DNA of 36,683 nt, from positions 6,497 through 43,179 of the forward strand of contig NZ_AYLO01000128.1 of assembly GCF_000496735.2 (NCBI RefSeq), given 5' to 3'. Numbering within the stretch: position 1 is the first letter of the stretch; the number at the start of each line of letters is the position of its first letter. This document shows, piece after piece, positions 16,053 to 26,100 of the stretch. This DNA comes from Methyloglobulus morosus KoM1 (GTDB lineage Bacteria; Pseudomonadota; Gammaproteobacteria; Methylococcales; Methylomonadaceae). The notes under the pieces were generated by a model. The model was not told the origin of the DNA. It saw nothing but the letters and a program-made list of their open reading frames with translations, and did no database searches. The position numbers and the translations under genes were made by a program.

Positions 16053-17837
16053 ATGCAAAAATCACCCAAATCTAGCATTCAAATCTATAAGCGGTTATTG
16101 ATCTACGTAAAGCCCTATCGTGGCCTTTTTCTGATCAGCATCATTGGTTTCTTATTGTATTCCGCAGGCCAGTTCCTATTGGTGGTATTAACCAAACAAA
16201 TCGTCAATACCTTGCAGACTGAGACGCGCGAAGGCATGTTTTACTTACCCTTATTTTTTAGCGGCTTATTTGTCGTGCAAGGGTTTGGCACTTATTTAGG
16301 GAATTATTATCTGGCGAAAGTCTCAACCAGCGTCGTCCATGCCTTACGGTGCGAAATCTTCAACAAATATACGGAATTGCCGACAGCGTTCTTCGACTCC
16401 AATAACAGCGGCCATCTAATTTCCAGGATTACCAACAATGTCGGGGAAGTCACTAAGGCAAGCACGGATGCCGTGCGAACATTTGCGCGGGAAGGCTTGA
16501 CTGTCTTAGGTCTGTTATTTTACCTGTTTTATTCTAACTGGATGTTATCGCTCGTTTTTGTTGGCATCACTCCCGTTATCGTATTGCTGGTCAAATACGT
16601 CAGTAAACGGCTCAGGATGATCAGCAAAAAAATACAGGAATCCATTGGCGATATTACCCATATCACCTCGGAATTGGTTACGGGACACCGGATCGTGCGC
16701 GGTTATGGCGGCGAAGATTACGAACGTCAGCGGTTTTTGGAAAGCAGTTATTACAACCGAGGCCAATCATTAAAACTGGCCACCACAACGGCCATACACA
16801 ATCCCATCATGCAATTTATTATTGCCATTGCCTTATCATTTCTGATGTATATGGCGCTGATTTTCATGAAACAAGCCAGTGTCGGTGAATTTATTGCCTA
16901 TTTGATGGCGGCAATTCTCATACAACGTCCCATTAGGCAATTAAGCGATGCTAACAGCGACATCCAAAAGGGCATAGCCGCTGCGCAGTCATTGTTTGAT
17001 ATTTTGGATGAGCCCGGTGAGCACGATGAAGGAAGTTATACCGTTGATAAAGCAAAGGGTGCATTAGAATTTAAAAGCCTTTCTTTCTACTATGAAGGCA
17101 CAAAAGAGCCTGCGCTCATAGATATCAGCTTCAAAGTTGAACCGGGACAAACTATCGCCTTGGTCGGCGCTTCAGGGGGAGGTAAAAGTACGTTGGTGAA
17201 TTTGGTGCCGCGTTTTTACCAACACAAAGCAGGTGAAATATTGCTGGATGGCGTTGAAGTCAATACCTACCAATTGGTGAATTTACGGAAGCAGTTAGCG
17301 CTGGTTACCCAGAATGTCACCTTGTTCAACGACACGATTGCCAACAATATCGCTTATGGGGCATTAGCCAGCGCGAGCAGAGAGCAGATCATAGCTGCAG
17401 CAACCGATGCCTACGCCATGGAATTCATCACTAAACTGGAGCACGGGCTGGACACGGAAATTGGTGAAAATGGCGTCAAATTGTCGGGCGGGCAACGACA
17501 ACGCCTAGCATTGGCTAGAGCCTTGCTTAAGGATGCGCCTGTCCTTATATTGGACGAGGCAACATCGGCATTGGATACTGCGTCGGAGCGTTATATCCAG
17601 AAAGCCTTGCAAAAAGTGATGAGCAACCGGACAACCCTGGTCATTGCCCACCGATTGTCGACCATCGAAAAAGCCGACCTTATTTTGGTGATGGAACTTG
17701 GCCGTATTGTGGAAAGGGGTACCCATAAAGAGTTGATAGAAAAAAATGGCGCTTATGCGCGGTTGCATCATATACAATTTGAAAAAGATACCGAAAATAC
17801 CCCAAAAACCTTTGATGCCGCCCAGGTAATGATATAA
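16053..17837 (+). CDS. msbA: Lipid A-core exporting ABC transporter MsbA
   Basis: At 594 residues it matches MsbA-type half transporters. The N-terminal half has six membrane helices (PYRGLFLISIIGFLLYSAGQ onward), and the C-terminal ATPase shows Walker A GASGGGKST, the Q-loop region LVTQNVTLFNDTIANNIAYG, the ABC signature LSGGQRQRLALARALL and Walker B LILDEATSALD followed by the switch histidine in VIAHRLSTI. MsbA works as a homodimer that flips lipid A-core across the inner membrane. Its place between core transferases and heptose-synthesis genes supports this role over a drug exporter. Only 27 bp separate it from gmhA. Confidence 0.92.
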   Translation: MQKSPKSSIQIYKRLLIYVKPYRGLFLISIIGFLLYSAGQFLLVVLTKQIVNTLQTETREGMFYLPLFFSGLFVVQGFGTYLGNYYLAKVSTSVVHALRCEIFNKYTELPTAFFDSNNSGHLISRITNNVGEVTKASTDAVRTFAREGLTVLGLLFYLFYSNWMLSLVFVGITPVIVLLVKYVSKRLRMISKKIQESIGDITHITSELVTGHRIVRGYGGEDYERQRFLESSYYNRGQSLKLATTTAIHNPIMQFIIAIALSFLMYMALIFMKQASVGEFIAYLMAAILIQRPIRQLSDANSDIQKGIAAAQSLFDILDEPGEHDEGSYTVDKAKGALEFKSLSFYYEGTKEPALIDISFKVEPGQTIALVGASGGGKSTLVNLVPRFYQHKAGEILLDGVEVNTYQLVNLRKQLALVTQNVTLFNDTIANNIAYGALASASREQIIAAATDAYAMEFITKLEHGLDTEIGENGVKLSGGQRQRLALARALLKDAPVLILDEATSALDTASERYIQKALQKVMSNRTTLVIAHRLSTIEKADLILVMELGRIVERGTHKELIEKNGAYARLHHIQFEKDTENTPKTFDAAQVMI

Positions 17838-17864
17838 ACACTCTATGAAGCCAAGGAATTTAAT

Positions 17865-18455
17865 GTGAGGACATTTTTGTCTATACTTGCCCAGCATCAA
17901 GCCGTGTTCGAACAGCTTGCAAATAATAACGATACCATAGAAGCGGCAGGCGCGTTATTGATTGACACTTTAAAACAAGAGGGGAAAGTGTTGCTATGCG
18001 GTAATGGCGGCAGTGCCGCAGATTGCCAGCATATTGCGGCGGAATTTGTCGTTCGATACGAAAAGGACCGCAAGGCATTACCCGCTATCGCATTAACCAC
18101 GGACACTTCAATTCTAACCGCCTCTGCCAACGATTTCGATTTCAATTCCGTTTTTTCCAGGCAGGTTGAGGCATTGGGCAATGCCCATGATTGTTTGATA
18201 GCCATCTCCACATCCGGACGTAGCGGCAATGTCATTGCCGCCGTAAAAGCTGCAAAAGCTAAGGGAATGAATGTCATCGCCCTGACTGGCCACAACGAGA
18301 GCGAACTTAGCCGTTTAGCATCCATAACGGTTAAAATCCCTTCAACTGTCACTGCGCGGATTCAAGAGGCGCACATATTAATCGGCCATTGGTGGTGTGC
18401 TATCGTTGAAGATGCATTCAGCGAGGAGGCGGTTAATGCTGTCGACAATCCCTGA
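17865..18455 (+). CDS. gmhA: Sedoheptulose-7-phosphate isomerase (phosphoheptose isomerase)
   Basis: The start is GTG at 17865: AAGGA lies about eight bases upstream and the only nearby ATG is followed directly by TGA. The product is 196 residues, close to the usual 192. SIS-domain motifs are LLCGNGGSAADCQHIAAEFV, RYEKDRKALPAIAL, AISTSGRSGNVIAAV and a zinc/active-site-like C-terminal region TARIQEAHILIGHWWC. GmhA catalyses the first step of ADP-heptose synthesis, sedoheptulose 7-phosphate to D-glycero-D-manno-heptose 7-phosphate. DiaA is a close relative, but the strict operon context with hldE and hldD makes GmhA the better call. Its 3' end overlaps hldE by 20 bases. Confidence 0.93.
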   Translation: MRTFLSILAQHQAVFEQLANNNDTIEAAGALLIDTLKQEGKVLLCGNGGSAADCQHIAAEFVVRYEKDRKALPAIALTTDTSILTASANDFDFNSVFSRQVEALGNAHDCLIAISTSGRSGNVIAAVKAAKAKGMNVIALTGHNESELSRLASITVKIPSTVTARIQEAHILIGHWWCAIVEDAFSEEAVNAVDNP

Positions 18456-19860
18456 TTTTACCAAAGCCCGCGTCCTCGTCGTTGGCGACGTGATGCTTGA
18501 CCGCTATTGGTCAGGCAAGGCAGCTCGGATTTCACCCGAAGCGCCCGTGCCGGTCGTGCATGTCAAGAACATTGAAGACCGTATCGGCGGTGCCGGCAAC
18601 GTTGCACTCAATATCGCCAAGCTAGGCGCTAAAGTAACTTTATTGGGTGTTATCGGCGATGATGACGAAGGCCGGGCGATCAAACGATTATTGGAAGCAG
18701 AAGGCGTAGACTGCGAGTTTGTCGTTGAAAAATCCGCCCGCAGTATCTGCAAATTGCGTGTTATGGCCCAACATCAGCAACTTATACGGATTGATTTTGA
18801 AGAATCGCCGCTTAAGTTTAATGAGGATGCGTTTTCAACACAGTTGCGCCGTCATTTGCCTGAAAATAAAGTGCTGGTGTTTTCGGATTACGGCAAAGGG
18901 ACATTGGCTAATGTTTCGGCACATATCCAGGAAGCAAAGCTGGCCGGGCTCAAGGTTTTGGTTGACCCAAAAGGCGTGGATTACCAGCGTTACGCAGGCG
19001 CTGATGTTATCACGCCCAATTTGGCAGAATTGCAAGCCGTGGTTGGCGTTTGCATAAACGAACAAGACTTGCTTGAAAAAGGACGGGGTTTTTTAAGTCA
19101 TCATAACATCCCCACACTTTTATTGACCCGTGGCGAAGCGGGCATGACATTAATTCAAGAGAACCAAACACATTCGCTGCCTGCCCAAGCCAAGGATGTC
19201 TTCGATGTGACCGGTGCAGGAGATACCGTGATTGCCGTCATGGCTTTAGGCGTCGCTCTCGATATGCCCTTATCGGAGTCTATGTTTTTGGCAAATTTAG
19301 CAGGCGGTATTGTGGTGGGTAAATTGGGCACATCGACCCTTTCTATTGTGGAATTGTCCCGTGCCATGCACGGGGAACGCGGTTCGCAATACGGCATAGT
19401 TTCGGAAAATGAACTGGCACAATTAATTGACAGCGCAAAAGCCAATGGCGAACGCATCATCATGACCAATGGTTGCTTTGACCTATTGCATGCCGGGCAC
19501 GTCACTTATTTGCAGCAAGCGAAAGCCTTGGGCAACCGCTTGATTGTGGCGGTCAATTCAGATGCTTCCGTTAGGCAACTCAAAGGCGACACACGCCCTA
19601 TCAACGGCCTGCAAGAGCGCATGGAAGTCCTGGCTGCCTTGGCTTGTGTAGATTGGGTGATTTCGTTCAAGGAAGAGACGCCTGAGCGATTATATTGCAG
19701 GCTGTTGCCGGATGTCATCGTCAAAGGGGGGGATTACACTGCCGGAGAAGTCGCTGGTGGCGATTGTGTCACCAAAGCGGGTGGCGAGGTAAAAATATTA
19801 GAGTTTGTCGAAGGGCAATCGACAACGGCAATGATAAACAAGGCAAGGAGAATGGAATGA
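18436..19860 (+). CDS. hldE: Bifunctional heptose-7-phosphate kinase / heptose-1-phosphate adenylyltransferase
   Basis: From the ATG at 18436 the protein has 474 residues, near the 477 of E. coli HldE; a TTG further upstream adds 13 unrelated residues. Residues 1-320 are a ribokinase-type kinase (VLVVGDVMLDRYW, ISPEAPVPVV, RIGGAGNVA, and the catalytic base region DVTGAGDTVIA), and residues about 340-474 are a cytidylyltransferase-fold domain with TNGCFDLLHAGH (HxGH at 352-355) and the C-terminal EGQSTTAMI. It phosphorylates C1 of heptose 7-phosphate and, after GmhB removes the 7-phosphate, transfers AMP. The two domains are fused as in most gammaproteobacteria. The TGA overlaps the hldD ATG. 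Confidence 0.96.
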   Translation: MLSTIPDFTKARVLVVGDVMLDRYWSGKAARISPEAPVPVVHVKNIEDRIGGAGNVALNIAKLGAKVTLLGVIGDDDEGRAIKRLLEAEGVDCEFVVEKSARSICKLRVMAQHQQLIRIDFEESPLKFNEDAFSTQLRRHLPENKVLVFSDYGKGTLANVSAHIQEAKLAGLKVLVDPKGVDYQRYAGADVITPNLAELQAVVGVCINEQDLLEKGRGFLSHHNIPTLLLTRGEAGMTLIQENQTHSLPAQAKDVFDVTGAGDTVIAVMALGVALDMPLSESMFLANLAGGIVVGKLGTSTLSIVELSRAMHGERGSQYGIVSENELAQLIDSAKANGERIIMTNGCFDLLHAGHVTYLQQAKALGNRLIVAVNSDASVRQLKGDTRPINGLQERMEVLAALACVDWVISFKEETPERLYCRLLPDVIVKGGDYTAGEVAGGDCVTKAGGEVKILEFVEGQSTTAMINKARRME

Positions 19861-20807
19861 TTATCGTTACAGGCGGTGCCGGCTTTATTGGCAGTAATTT
19901 AATCCGTACATTAAACGGGCGTGGCGAAAAAAATATACTGCTGGTTGACCATCTGGCAAATGGCCGAAAAATGCACAATATCGCCGACCTCGATATTGCC
20001 GACTATATGGATAAAGCCCATTTTTTAGAGAAAACAGCATCGCCGAATTTTCTAAATGGCATACAAGCGGTATTTCACCAAGGCGCCTGTTCTGCAACCA
20101 CCGAATGGGATGGGCAATATGTCATGATGAACAATTATGATTACTCAAAACGCCTGTTGCAGTGCTGCGCCGAAAAAAATATACCCTTTATCTACGCCTC
20201 ATCCGCTTCCGTGTACGGGACTGGTGAACACGGTTTTCGCGTAGACCGAAGCTGCGAACACCCCATCAATATGTACGCCTATTCAAAATTCCAGTTTGAC
20301 CAATACGTCAGACAAGTCTTACCGGAAATAAAAAGTACGATTGTCGGACTGCGTTATTTTAATGTCTACGGCCCAAACGAACAGCATAAAGGCAGCATGA
20401 GCAGCACCGCATTTCATTTTAACCGACAAATAATCGAGCACAAAAAAGCCAAGTTGTTTGCAGGTTGTGACGGCTACGCCGATGGCGAACAAAAGCGCGA
20501 TTTCGTTTACGTTGATGACGTAGTTGATGTCAATTTGTGGTTTATGGATAATCCGGGACAACGCGGTATTTATAACGTAGGGACGGGTAAGGCTGAAACT
20601 TTTAATACGATGGCCCAAGCAGTCATCGCTTGGCATCAGGAAGGAAGCATCGAATATATTCCCTTCCCAGAACATTTGCAGGGTGCCTACCAAAGTTATA
20701 CGCAGGCCGATATTTCTGGGTTAAGACAAGCAGGCTATAGCAAAGACTTTCTGAATGTGAAGCAAGGTATTCCAAAGTATTTGGACCACTTGAATTCAAA
20801 AAAGTGA
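19857..20807 (+). CDS. hldD: ADP-L-glycero-D-manno-heptose 6-epimerase
   Basis: The ATG at 19857 lies in an ATGA overlap with the hldE stop and gives 316 residues (E. coli 310). The frame extends upstream into hldE but that part is not homologous. The Rossmann NADP site TGGAGFIGSN is at residues 5-14, the family ASSASVYG strand follows, and the catalytic YAYSK motif (Y-x3-K) is present, with LRYFNVYGPNEQHKGSMSS and QKRDFVYVDDV after it. The enzyme converts ADP-D-glycero- to ADP-L-glycero-D-manno-heptose, the donor used by the GT9 protein at the head of this operon. It is the last gene of the LPS run. Confidence 0.96.
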   Translation: MIIVTGGAGFIGSNLIRTLNGRGEKNILLVDHLANGRKMHNIADLDIADYMDKAHFLEKTASPNFLNGIQAVFHQGACSATTEWDGQYVMMNNYDYSKRLLQCCAEKNIPFIYASSASVYGTGEHGFRVDRSCEHPINMYAYSKFQFDQYVRQVLPEIKSTIVGLRYFNVYGPNEQHKGSMSSTAFHFNRQIIEHKKAKLFAGCDGYADGEQKRDFVYVDDVVDVNLWFMDNPGQRGIYNVGTGKAETFNTMAQAVIAWHQEGSIEYIPFPEHLQGAYQSYTQADISGLRQAGYSKDFLNVKQGIPKYLDHLNSKK

Positions 20808-21113
20808 ACGCTTGGGCCGTTTAAGCTCACCGCCTAAATATAGGCAATGCAATGTCCAGGCGGTTATCGAGCAAAAATTTGAGGGCCCGGACTTTGAGTT
20901 GCCAATACTGACCCATACGATTTTTTCCGATGCCGACAAAGTCAGTATTAAGTCTCCTCCATAAGACATCCAATTACCGATTGATCTGGATAAGGAAATC
21001 CTTCAATAATTGAATGAAGAAGGCATGACTAAGCCTAAAAGCCATGGTTAGCGAATGATTCATCAAGCAAACATATCGGAATCGCTAACCGGGCCTGGGA
21101 GGAGGCCTTCCTA
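20808..21113. other. Gap between hldD and the SCO-MauG fusion gene
   Basis: No secure gene. On the minus strand 20827-20973 is open for 48 codons from a TTG (or 29 from an internal ATG) and encodes a fluent-looking peptide (MGQYWQLKVRALKFLLDNR and on to a TGA), which may be a fragment of a lost gene; I do not recognise it. A 9-bp perfect inverted repeat lies at 21046-21054 and 21082-21090 and a weak GC-rich hairpin follows near 21092-21107. Confidence 0.45.
21046..21090. repeat. Inverted repeat with 27-bp spacer downstream of the SCO-MauG gene
   Basis: GGTTAGCGA (21046-21054) and TCGCTAACC (21082-21090) are exact reverse complements, and with a small bulge the pairing can extend inward through a further TTC/GAA. 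It sits between two convergent genes, just past the stop of the minus-strand one. It may be an intrinsic structure, an element end or chance. Confidence 0.5.
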
Positions 21114-23075
21114 TTATTCGCTATCCCCAACTGGCGCAGCAAAAGCATCTGAAACCAATTCTTCGGTATTGTCACCCGTTAACGATTCCAAAAATGTAGT
21201 GAGGTCGTCTATTTCGGCATCCGAAAAGCGTAAGGGTTTAATTAAAGGATCAAGGTTTTCATTGGCAATTCCTCCGCGATTGTAAAATTCCACGACTTCG
21301 CGCAAGTTGGCAATACTGCCGTTGTGCATGTAGGGTGCGGTCAATTGTACGTTTCGCAAAGACGGCGTTTTGTAACGCCACCTGTCCTGCGGATTTTGGG
21401 TGACTTCGTAGCGCCCTAAATCGTTGGCTTTGGGCTCGGCAACCGAATTTATTATTTCAGGCGCAACATCGACATAGACTCCTGGAGAAACCTGTACGCG
21501 TCGCGAGGGACTGGTTGTTTTGTCGGCCATCGCATCCGCATAGCCGATACCCGTGTTGTGCAGGCTGTTATCGGTAAATAAGGCATATTCCTTGTCGATC
21601 GTGTGGCATTGGCTGCATTGTGCTTTGCCGACAAATAGCTGAAAGCCGCGCTGGGCTTTGGCAGTCAAGGCTTTGCTGTCTTTACCGTAATACCATCTGT
21701 CAAACGGTGAATTCGCCGAATTTAACGTGCGTTCGTAACTGGCTATCGCCATGCCGATAATTTCCATGCCGGGCGGTTTGTCGAAAGATTTTTCAAACAA
21801 GCCCGCGTAATCGGTGTCGCTTTTTATTTTATCAATGACGTAACCGATAGAAGGGTTCGCCATTTCATTATGCGCCAAGAAGGGTGCCCAGACTTGCTGC
21901 TCCAAGGTGTTTTCACGGCCGTCATGGAATAAAGATTTCATATAAGCGACGTTATACAAAGTCGGGCTGTTACGCCTTACCGTGCGGCCTTCAACGCCAA
22001 CTGCAGTTGCCATCTCGTTGCTGGTGAAGCCTTGTTCCGGGATGTGGCACATGGCACAGGAAAAAGTGTTGTTGAGCGACAGGCGGCGGTCGTAAAACAA
22101 CTTGCGTCCCAAGTTGATTTTTTCTGTGGTAATTGGATTATTTTCAGGAACGGGGACGGAAGGCAATCCTAGCGGCGGTCGTTTTATGGTAAGGATCAAG
22201 TCGGCGGGTCGACCTGAGCGTTGGGTAAGCGCAACGGAATGGGTTTGGTAATTCTTGGTTTCGTAACGTTGTTTATTGTCGCCTGCGCTAAACAAGGCGG
22301 CTTTATCCCGGTCATGTAGACTGGGTTCTGTAAGGGGCTGCTTTACCGGTTGCAGCAAGGTCTTGATATCGCTAATGAGCGTATCGGGATGCAGCAATTC
22401 CGTATTGTAGATATTGCGTAGCTGTTTATGTGGGTCGATCAAGAAAACGCGCAAGTTATGGCTGAACGTGTTAGTGAACTTTCCCCTGGAATCATAGACT
22501 TTTTCGGTGTTTTGTTTGTAGTTTTTCAGTATCGGCTGCAATTCTTTTTCCGATCGGGTCGTTAGGAAATGCCATTCCACACCCTTGCCTTGCAAGGTTG
22601 CGCCGTATTCTTTCATTCGTTGCGGCGTATCGTGTTCAGGGTTAAAACTCAAGGTGATTAACCGTAACCGACTTGCCAATTCAGGTTCTTTTTCCAGCCT
22701 GTTTTTTATTTTATGAAAAACTGCCGTTGCCAACGGGCAACCGTTAACATCGCTGCATGTGGTATATATAAAACTAAGCAATACGACCTTGGCCGGCGTT
22801 CCTGTATCGCCCATCAACTTGTGTAAGGTTGTGCTACGGCCTTCGCTATCCAACACATTCCCGTCACCGGCTTGCCCTAAGGCAGGTAACTTATAAGCGC
22901 CGGGGATAGGCGCGGCAAATTTAAGGTCGCTATAGCCTGGCGCAAGCGGTTGCGGTTGCACGGCTTGCTTAATCTCTGCATTGGCTACAGGGACGGCGAA
23001 TGCCATCAAAAGAAACATATAAGCTTTCAACAATCCCTTACCCCCACATAAAGTCCAGCAAACAATAGTTTTCAT
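21114..23075 (-). CDS. SCO-domain / diheme cytochrome c peroxidase (MauG-type) fusion, exported
   Basis: The ATG at 23075 is preferred over a TTG ten codons upstream, giving 653 residues with a signal peptide ending near AVPVANA. Residues about 60-245 are SCO1/SenC-like: a copper-site-like cysteine pair C107-x5-C113 in TTCSDVNGCPLA and a downstream histidine H206 in FSHNLRVFLID. Residues about 310-640 are a diheme peroxidase module with heme motifs C340AMCH344 and C487SQCH491, and family text such as LGRKLFYDRRLS, RNSPTLYNVAY and YMHNGSIANL. Both parts would lie in the periplasm, so the protein should bind copper or act as a thiol protein and handle two hemes. The Cys spacing is wider than the canonical SCO CxxxC. 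Its function is unknown; it is divergent from the SNF2 gene with a 60-bp spacer. Confidence 0.9.
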   Translation of the reverse strand: MKTIVCWTLCGGKGLLKAYMFLLMAFAVPVANAEIKQAVQPQPLAPGYSDLKFAAPIPGAYKLPALGQAGDGNVLDSEGRSTTLHKLMGDTGTPAKVVLLSFIYTTCSDVNGCPLATAVFHKIKNRLEKEPELASRLRLITLSFNPEHDTPQRMKEYGATLQGKGVEWHFLTTRSEKELQPILKNYKQNTEKVYDSRGKFTNTFSHNLRVFLIDPHKQLRNIYNTELLHPDTLISDIKTLLQPVKQPLTEPSLHDRDKAALFSAGDNKQRYETKNYQTHSVALTQRSGRPADLILTIKRPPLGLPSVPVPENNPITTEKINLGRKLFYDRRLSLNNTFSCAMCHIPEQGFTSNEMATAVGVEGRTVRRNSPTLYNVAYMKSLFHDGRENTLEQQVWAPFLAHNEMANPSIGYVIDKIKSDTDYAGLFEKSFDKPPGMEIIGMAIASYERTLNSANSPFDRWYYGKDSKALTAKAQRGFQLFVGKAQCSQCHTIDKEYALFTDNSLHNTGIGYADAMADKTTSPSRRVQVSPGVYVDVAPEIINSVAEPKANDLGRYEVTQNPQDRWRYKTPSLRNVQLTAPYMHNGSIANLREVVEFYNRGGIANENLDPLIKPLRFSDAEIDDLTTFLESLTGDNTEELVSDAFAAPVGDSE

Positions 23076-23135
23076 GCAAGTATCACAACGCCATCTATTG
23101 TACAATAATCGGTTATTACAAATTTATTCTCCCCT

Positions 23136-26100
23136 ATGGCCAACGAAAAAAAACTTCTCCGCTCCGACATCGTTAAGGAATGTGGCGCAAGTTTTTATGA
23201 ACGCGGCAAAGCGTATTACGAATCGGGATTGGTGGAGCGGTGTAAAGTCACCAGTGAAGGCGCGCTATTCACCCAATTGAATGCAACCGTCGAAGGCAGT
23301 GCCAACAGTCCTTACAAACAGAATATCCGTATCGTCTGGCGACCCGATTATCGGTCTGCCGAAATCGAAGGCAGTTGCTCTTGTCCGATTGGCTATAACT
23401 GTAAGCATATCGTCGCAGCTTGCTTGGCCTACCAGGATAATAACCTTGCCGGGGAACGCAAAAGATCAGAATCCGGCTGCCTTCAATGGTTGGACAGCTT
23501 AAGCCAGCCGGCACACGCGCCGAAAAATGACGATACCCAAGAATTCATTGCATATATTCTCAAGCCGGCCCGTGCCAATAATGAATTGACCGTTGACCTG
23601 ATCATCACCAAGGAAAAAAAATTCGGCGGCCTCAGCAAAGGCCGCAAGACCAACTTGCATAACCTGCGCTACAGTTTCTCCTATTACTCTTACGTAACAC
23701 CAGAAGACAGCGAACTCGCCAATATTATCGCCGCGTTAGATAATTCTATTGGCGGCGAACCTTTATTGTCGGGTTCTATGGGAGCTATCGCCTTGTCAAA
23801 GCTATTGCAAACCGGTCGCTTGTTTTGGCAAGACGTAGGCACCCCCGCACTCAAATCAGGTGCTGCTCGTGATTTGCGATATGACTGGCTGCTTACCGAT
23901 CAGGGTGATTATCAGTTGCACACCGCTATCGAACCCGCGGCAATGCCAATACTGGTTGACCCACCCCATTATCTCGATGCTGAAGAATGTACAGTAGGTG
24001 GGTTGACAACGACCACCCTTAACCATCGGCAACTCAGGACGATTCTTGACGCGCCGCCCGTACCGGAAAAAATTGCCGATGAATTCAGCTATCGTCTGAT
24101 GGTCGAGCATCCCGAACTGCCCTTGCCGCCACCGAAAAAAGTCGCCCTGGCTGAATTGCTGGATGTCACCCCTATTCCCCTACTTACCTTATACGGGGAA
24201 CAGTCCAATCCCAAGCAATACGCCCATTTTATGGCGTTGAATTTCAAGTACGGGAATTCGATTTTACCAGGCCATGAGTCGAAGGATTACAGCGTCATTA
24301 AAACCGGGCAGGGTTTGTTACGGATCAAACGCGACCAGAAAGTTGAGAAAGCGGCTATTTCACGGCTGACGCAACTGGGTTTTGCACCAGCACCCACGAC
24401 GCAACCTTCAGAGAAAGAGCTCATCCTGGGTAGTTACGCAAAGTCGTCCGTAGAAAGCGCGACACGCTGGGGACATTTTTTGGAGACCGTTTTGCCGGAG
24501 CTGGAACAGGAAGGCTGGTCTATTGAATTCCGCGACAGTTTTTTGCTGGACTTTCAAGCCGTAGACAACTGGGATGCGGAAATCAGCGACAGCCAGAACG
24601 ACTGGTTTGAGATGCGCTTTAATATTGAAGTTGCAGGGCAATCTATCCCTTTACTGCCCCTTATTATGCCCGTGCTGGAAAATTATGACCTGCACAACTT
24701 ACCGGAAACGCTCAATATTCCGGTTAGCGATTACCGCTATCTCACTATCCCCAGCGAAAAAATCAAGCCGTTTCTGGCGGTTTTATTGGAGTTATTTAGC
24801 GGCAGCAGGCTAGACAAAAACGGCTCGCTAAAAATATCCCGATTTAACGCCGCCAGCCTTGCCGAAATGGACGCGCACAGCTATGGCCTGTTTTCCATCA
24901 AGGGCGGCGACGAATTAAGGAAACTCGCGCAAAAATTAAGCGATTTTAAGGGGATTACCGATGTGCCAGTGCCGCCAAACCTACAAACCGAACTGCGACC
25001 CTACCAAAAGATCGGACTGAACTGGCTGCAATTCCTCCGGGAATATGCATTCGCCGGGATACTCGCCGACGACATGGGGCTGGGGAAAACCGTGCAAACC
25101 CTCGCGCACTTGTTACTGGAAAAACAAAATGGTCGGATGAAAAATCCCAGTTTGATTATTGCCCCAACCAGCCTGCTCAGCAATTGGCGACGGGAAGCAG
25201 AACGTTTCACGCCCGACCTGAATATGCTGATTTTACAAGGTACGGAACGGAAGCAACTGTTCTATAAAATCCGCGATTACGACCTGATTATGACCACTTA
25301 TCCCTTGTTGCCCAGGGACGAAGAAACTTTGCTCGAACACCAGTACCATTACTTGATCCTGGACGAAGCCCAAATCATCAAAAACCCCTTATCTAAAGGT
25401 GCGCAAATTGTACGCCAGATCAAGTCCAGCCATCGACTTTGCCTGACGGGTACGCCGATGGAAAATCATTTAGGTGAATTATGGGCGCAATTCGATTTCC
25501 TCATGCCGGGCTTTCTGGGCGATAACGCGGCATTTAAAAAACTCTACCGTACGCCCATCGAAACCTTCGGTAATGCCGAACAAAAAACGCGGCTTTCGCG
25601 CCGCATTGCGCCTTTCATGTTACGGCGTACCAAACTGGAAGTGGCATCCGAGCTACCACCCAAAACCGAGATCATCCGCTCCGTCCCGCTTTATGAAAAG
25701 CAGGCCGCACTGTACGAAAGCATCCGCCTGACGATGGAAAAGAAAGTCCGCGATGCCATTGCCGAACGCGGGCTTTCGCGCAGCCATATCACCATCCTGG
25801 ATGCGCTGTTAAAGCTGCGCCAAACCTGCTGCGATCCACGGACATTGCCTATCCAGGAAGCGCAAAAGATCAACCAATCCGCCAAACTCGACTTGCTTAT
25901 GGAACTATTGCCTGAGCAATTGGAGGAAGGTCGCCGCATCCTCGTATTTTCCCAATTTACCCGCATGATTGCCTTAATCGAGGATGAGCTTAACAAGCGG
26001 ATGATCGCTTACAGCAAGCTGACCGGACAAACCAAAGACCGCGATGCCGCCATCCAACTATTCAAAAGCGGCGAGGTCGATGTGTTCCTGATTAGCCTGA

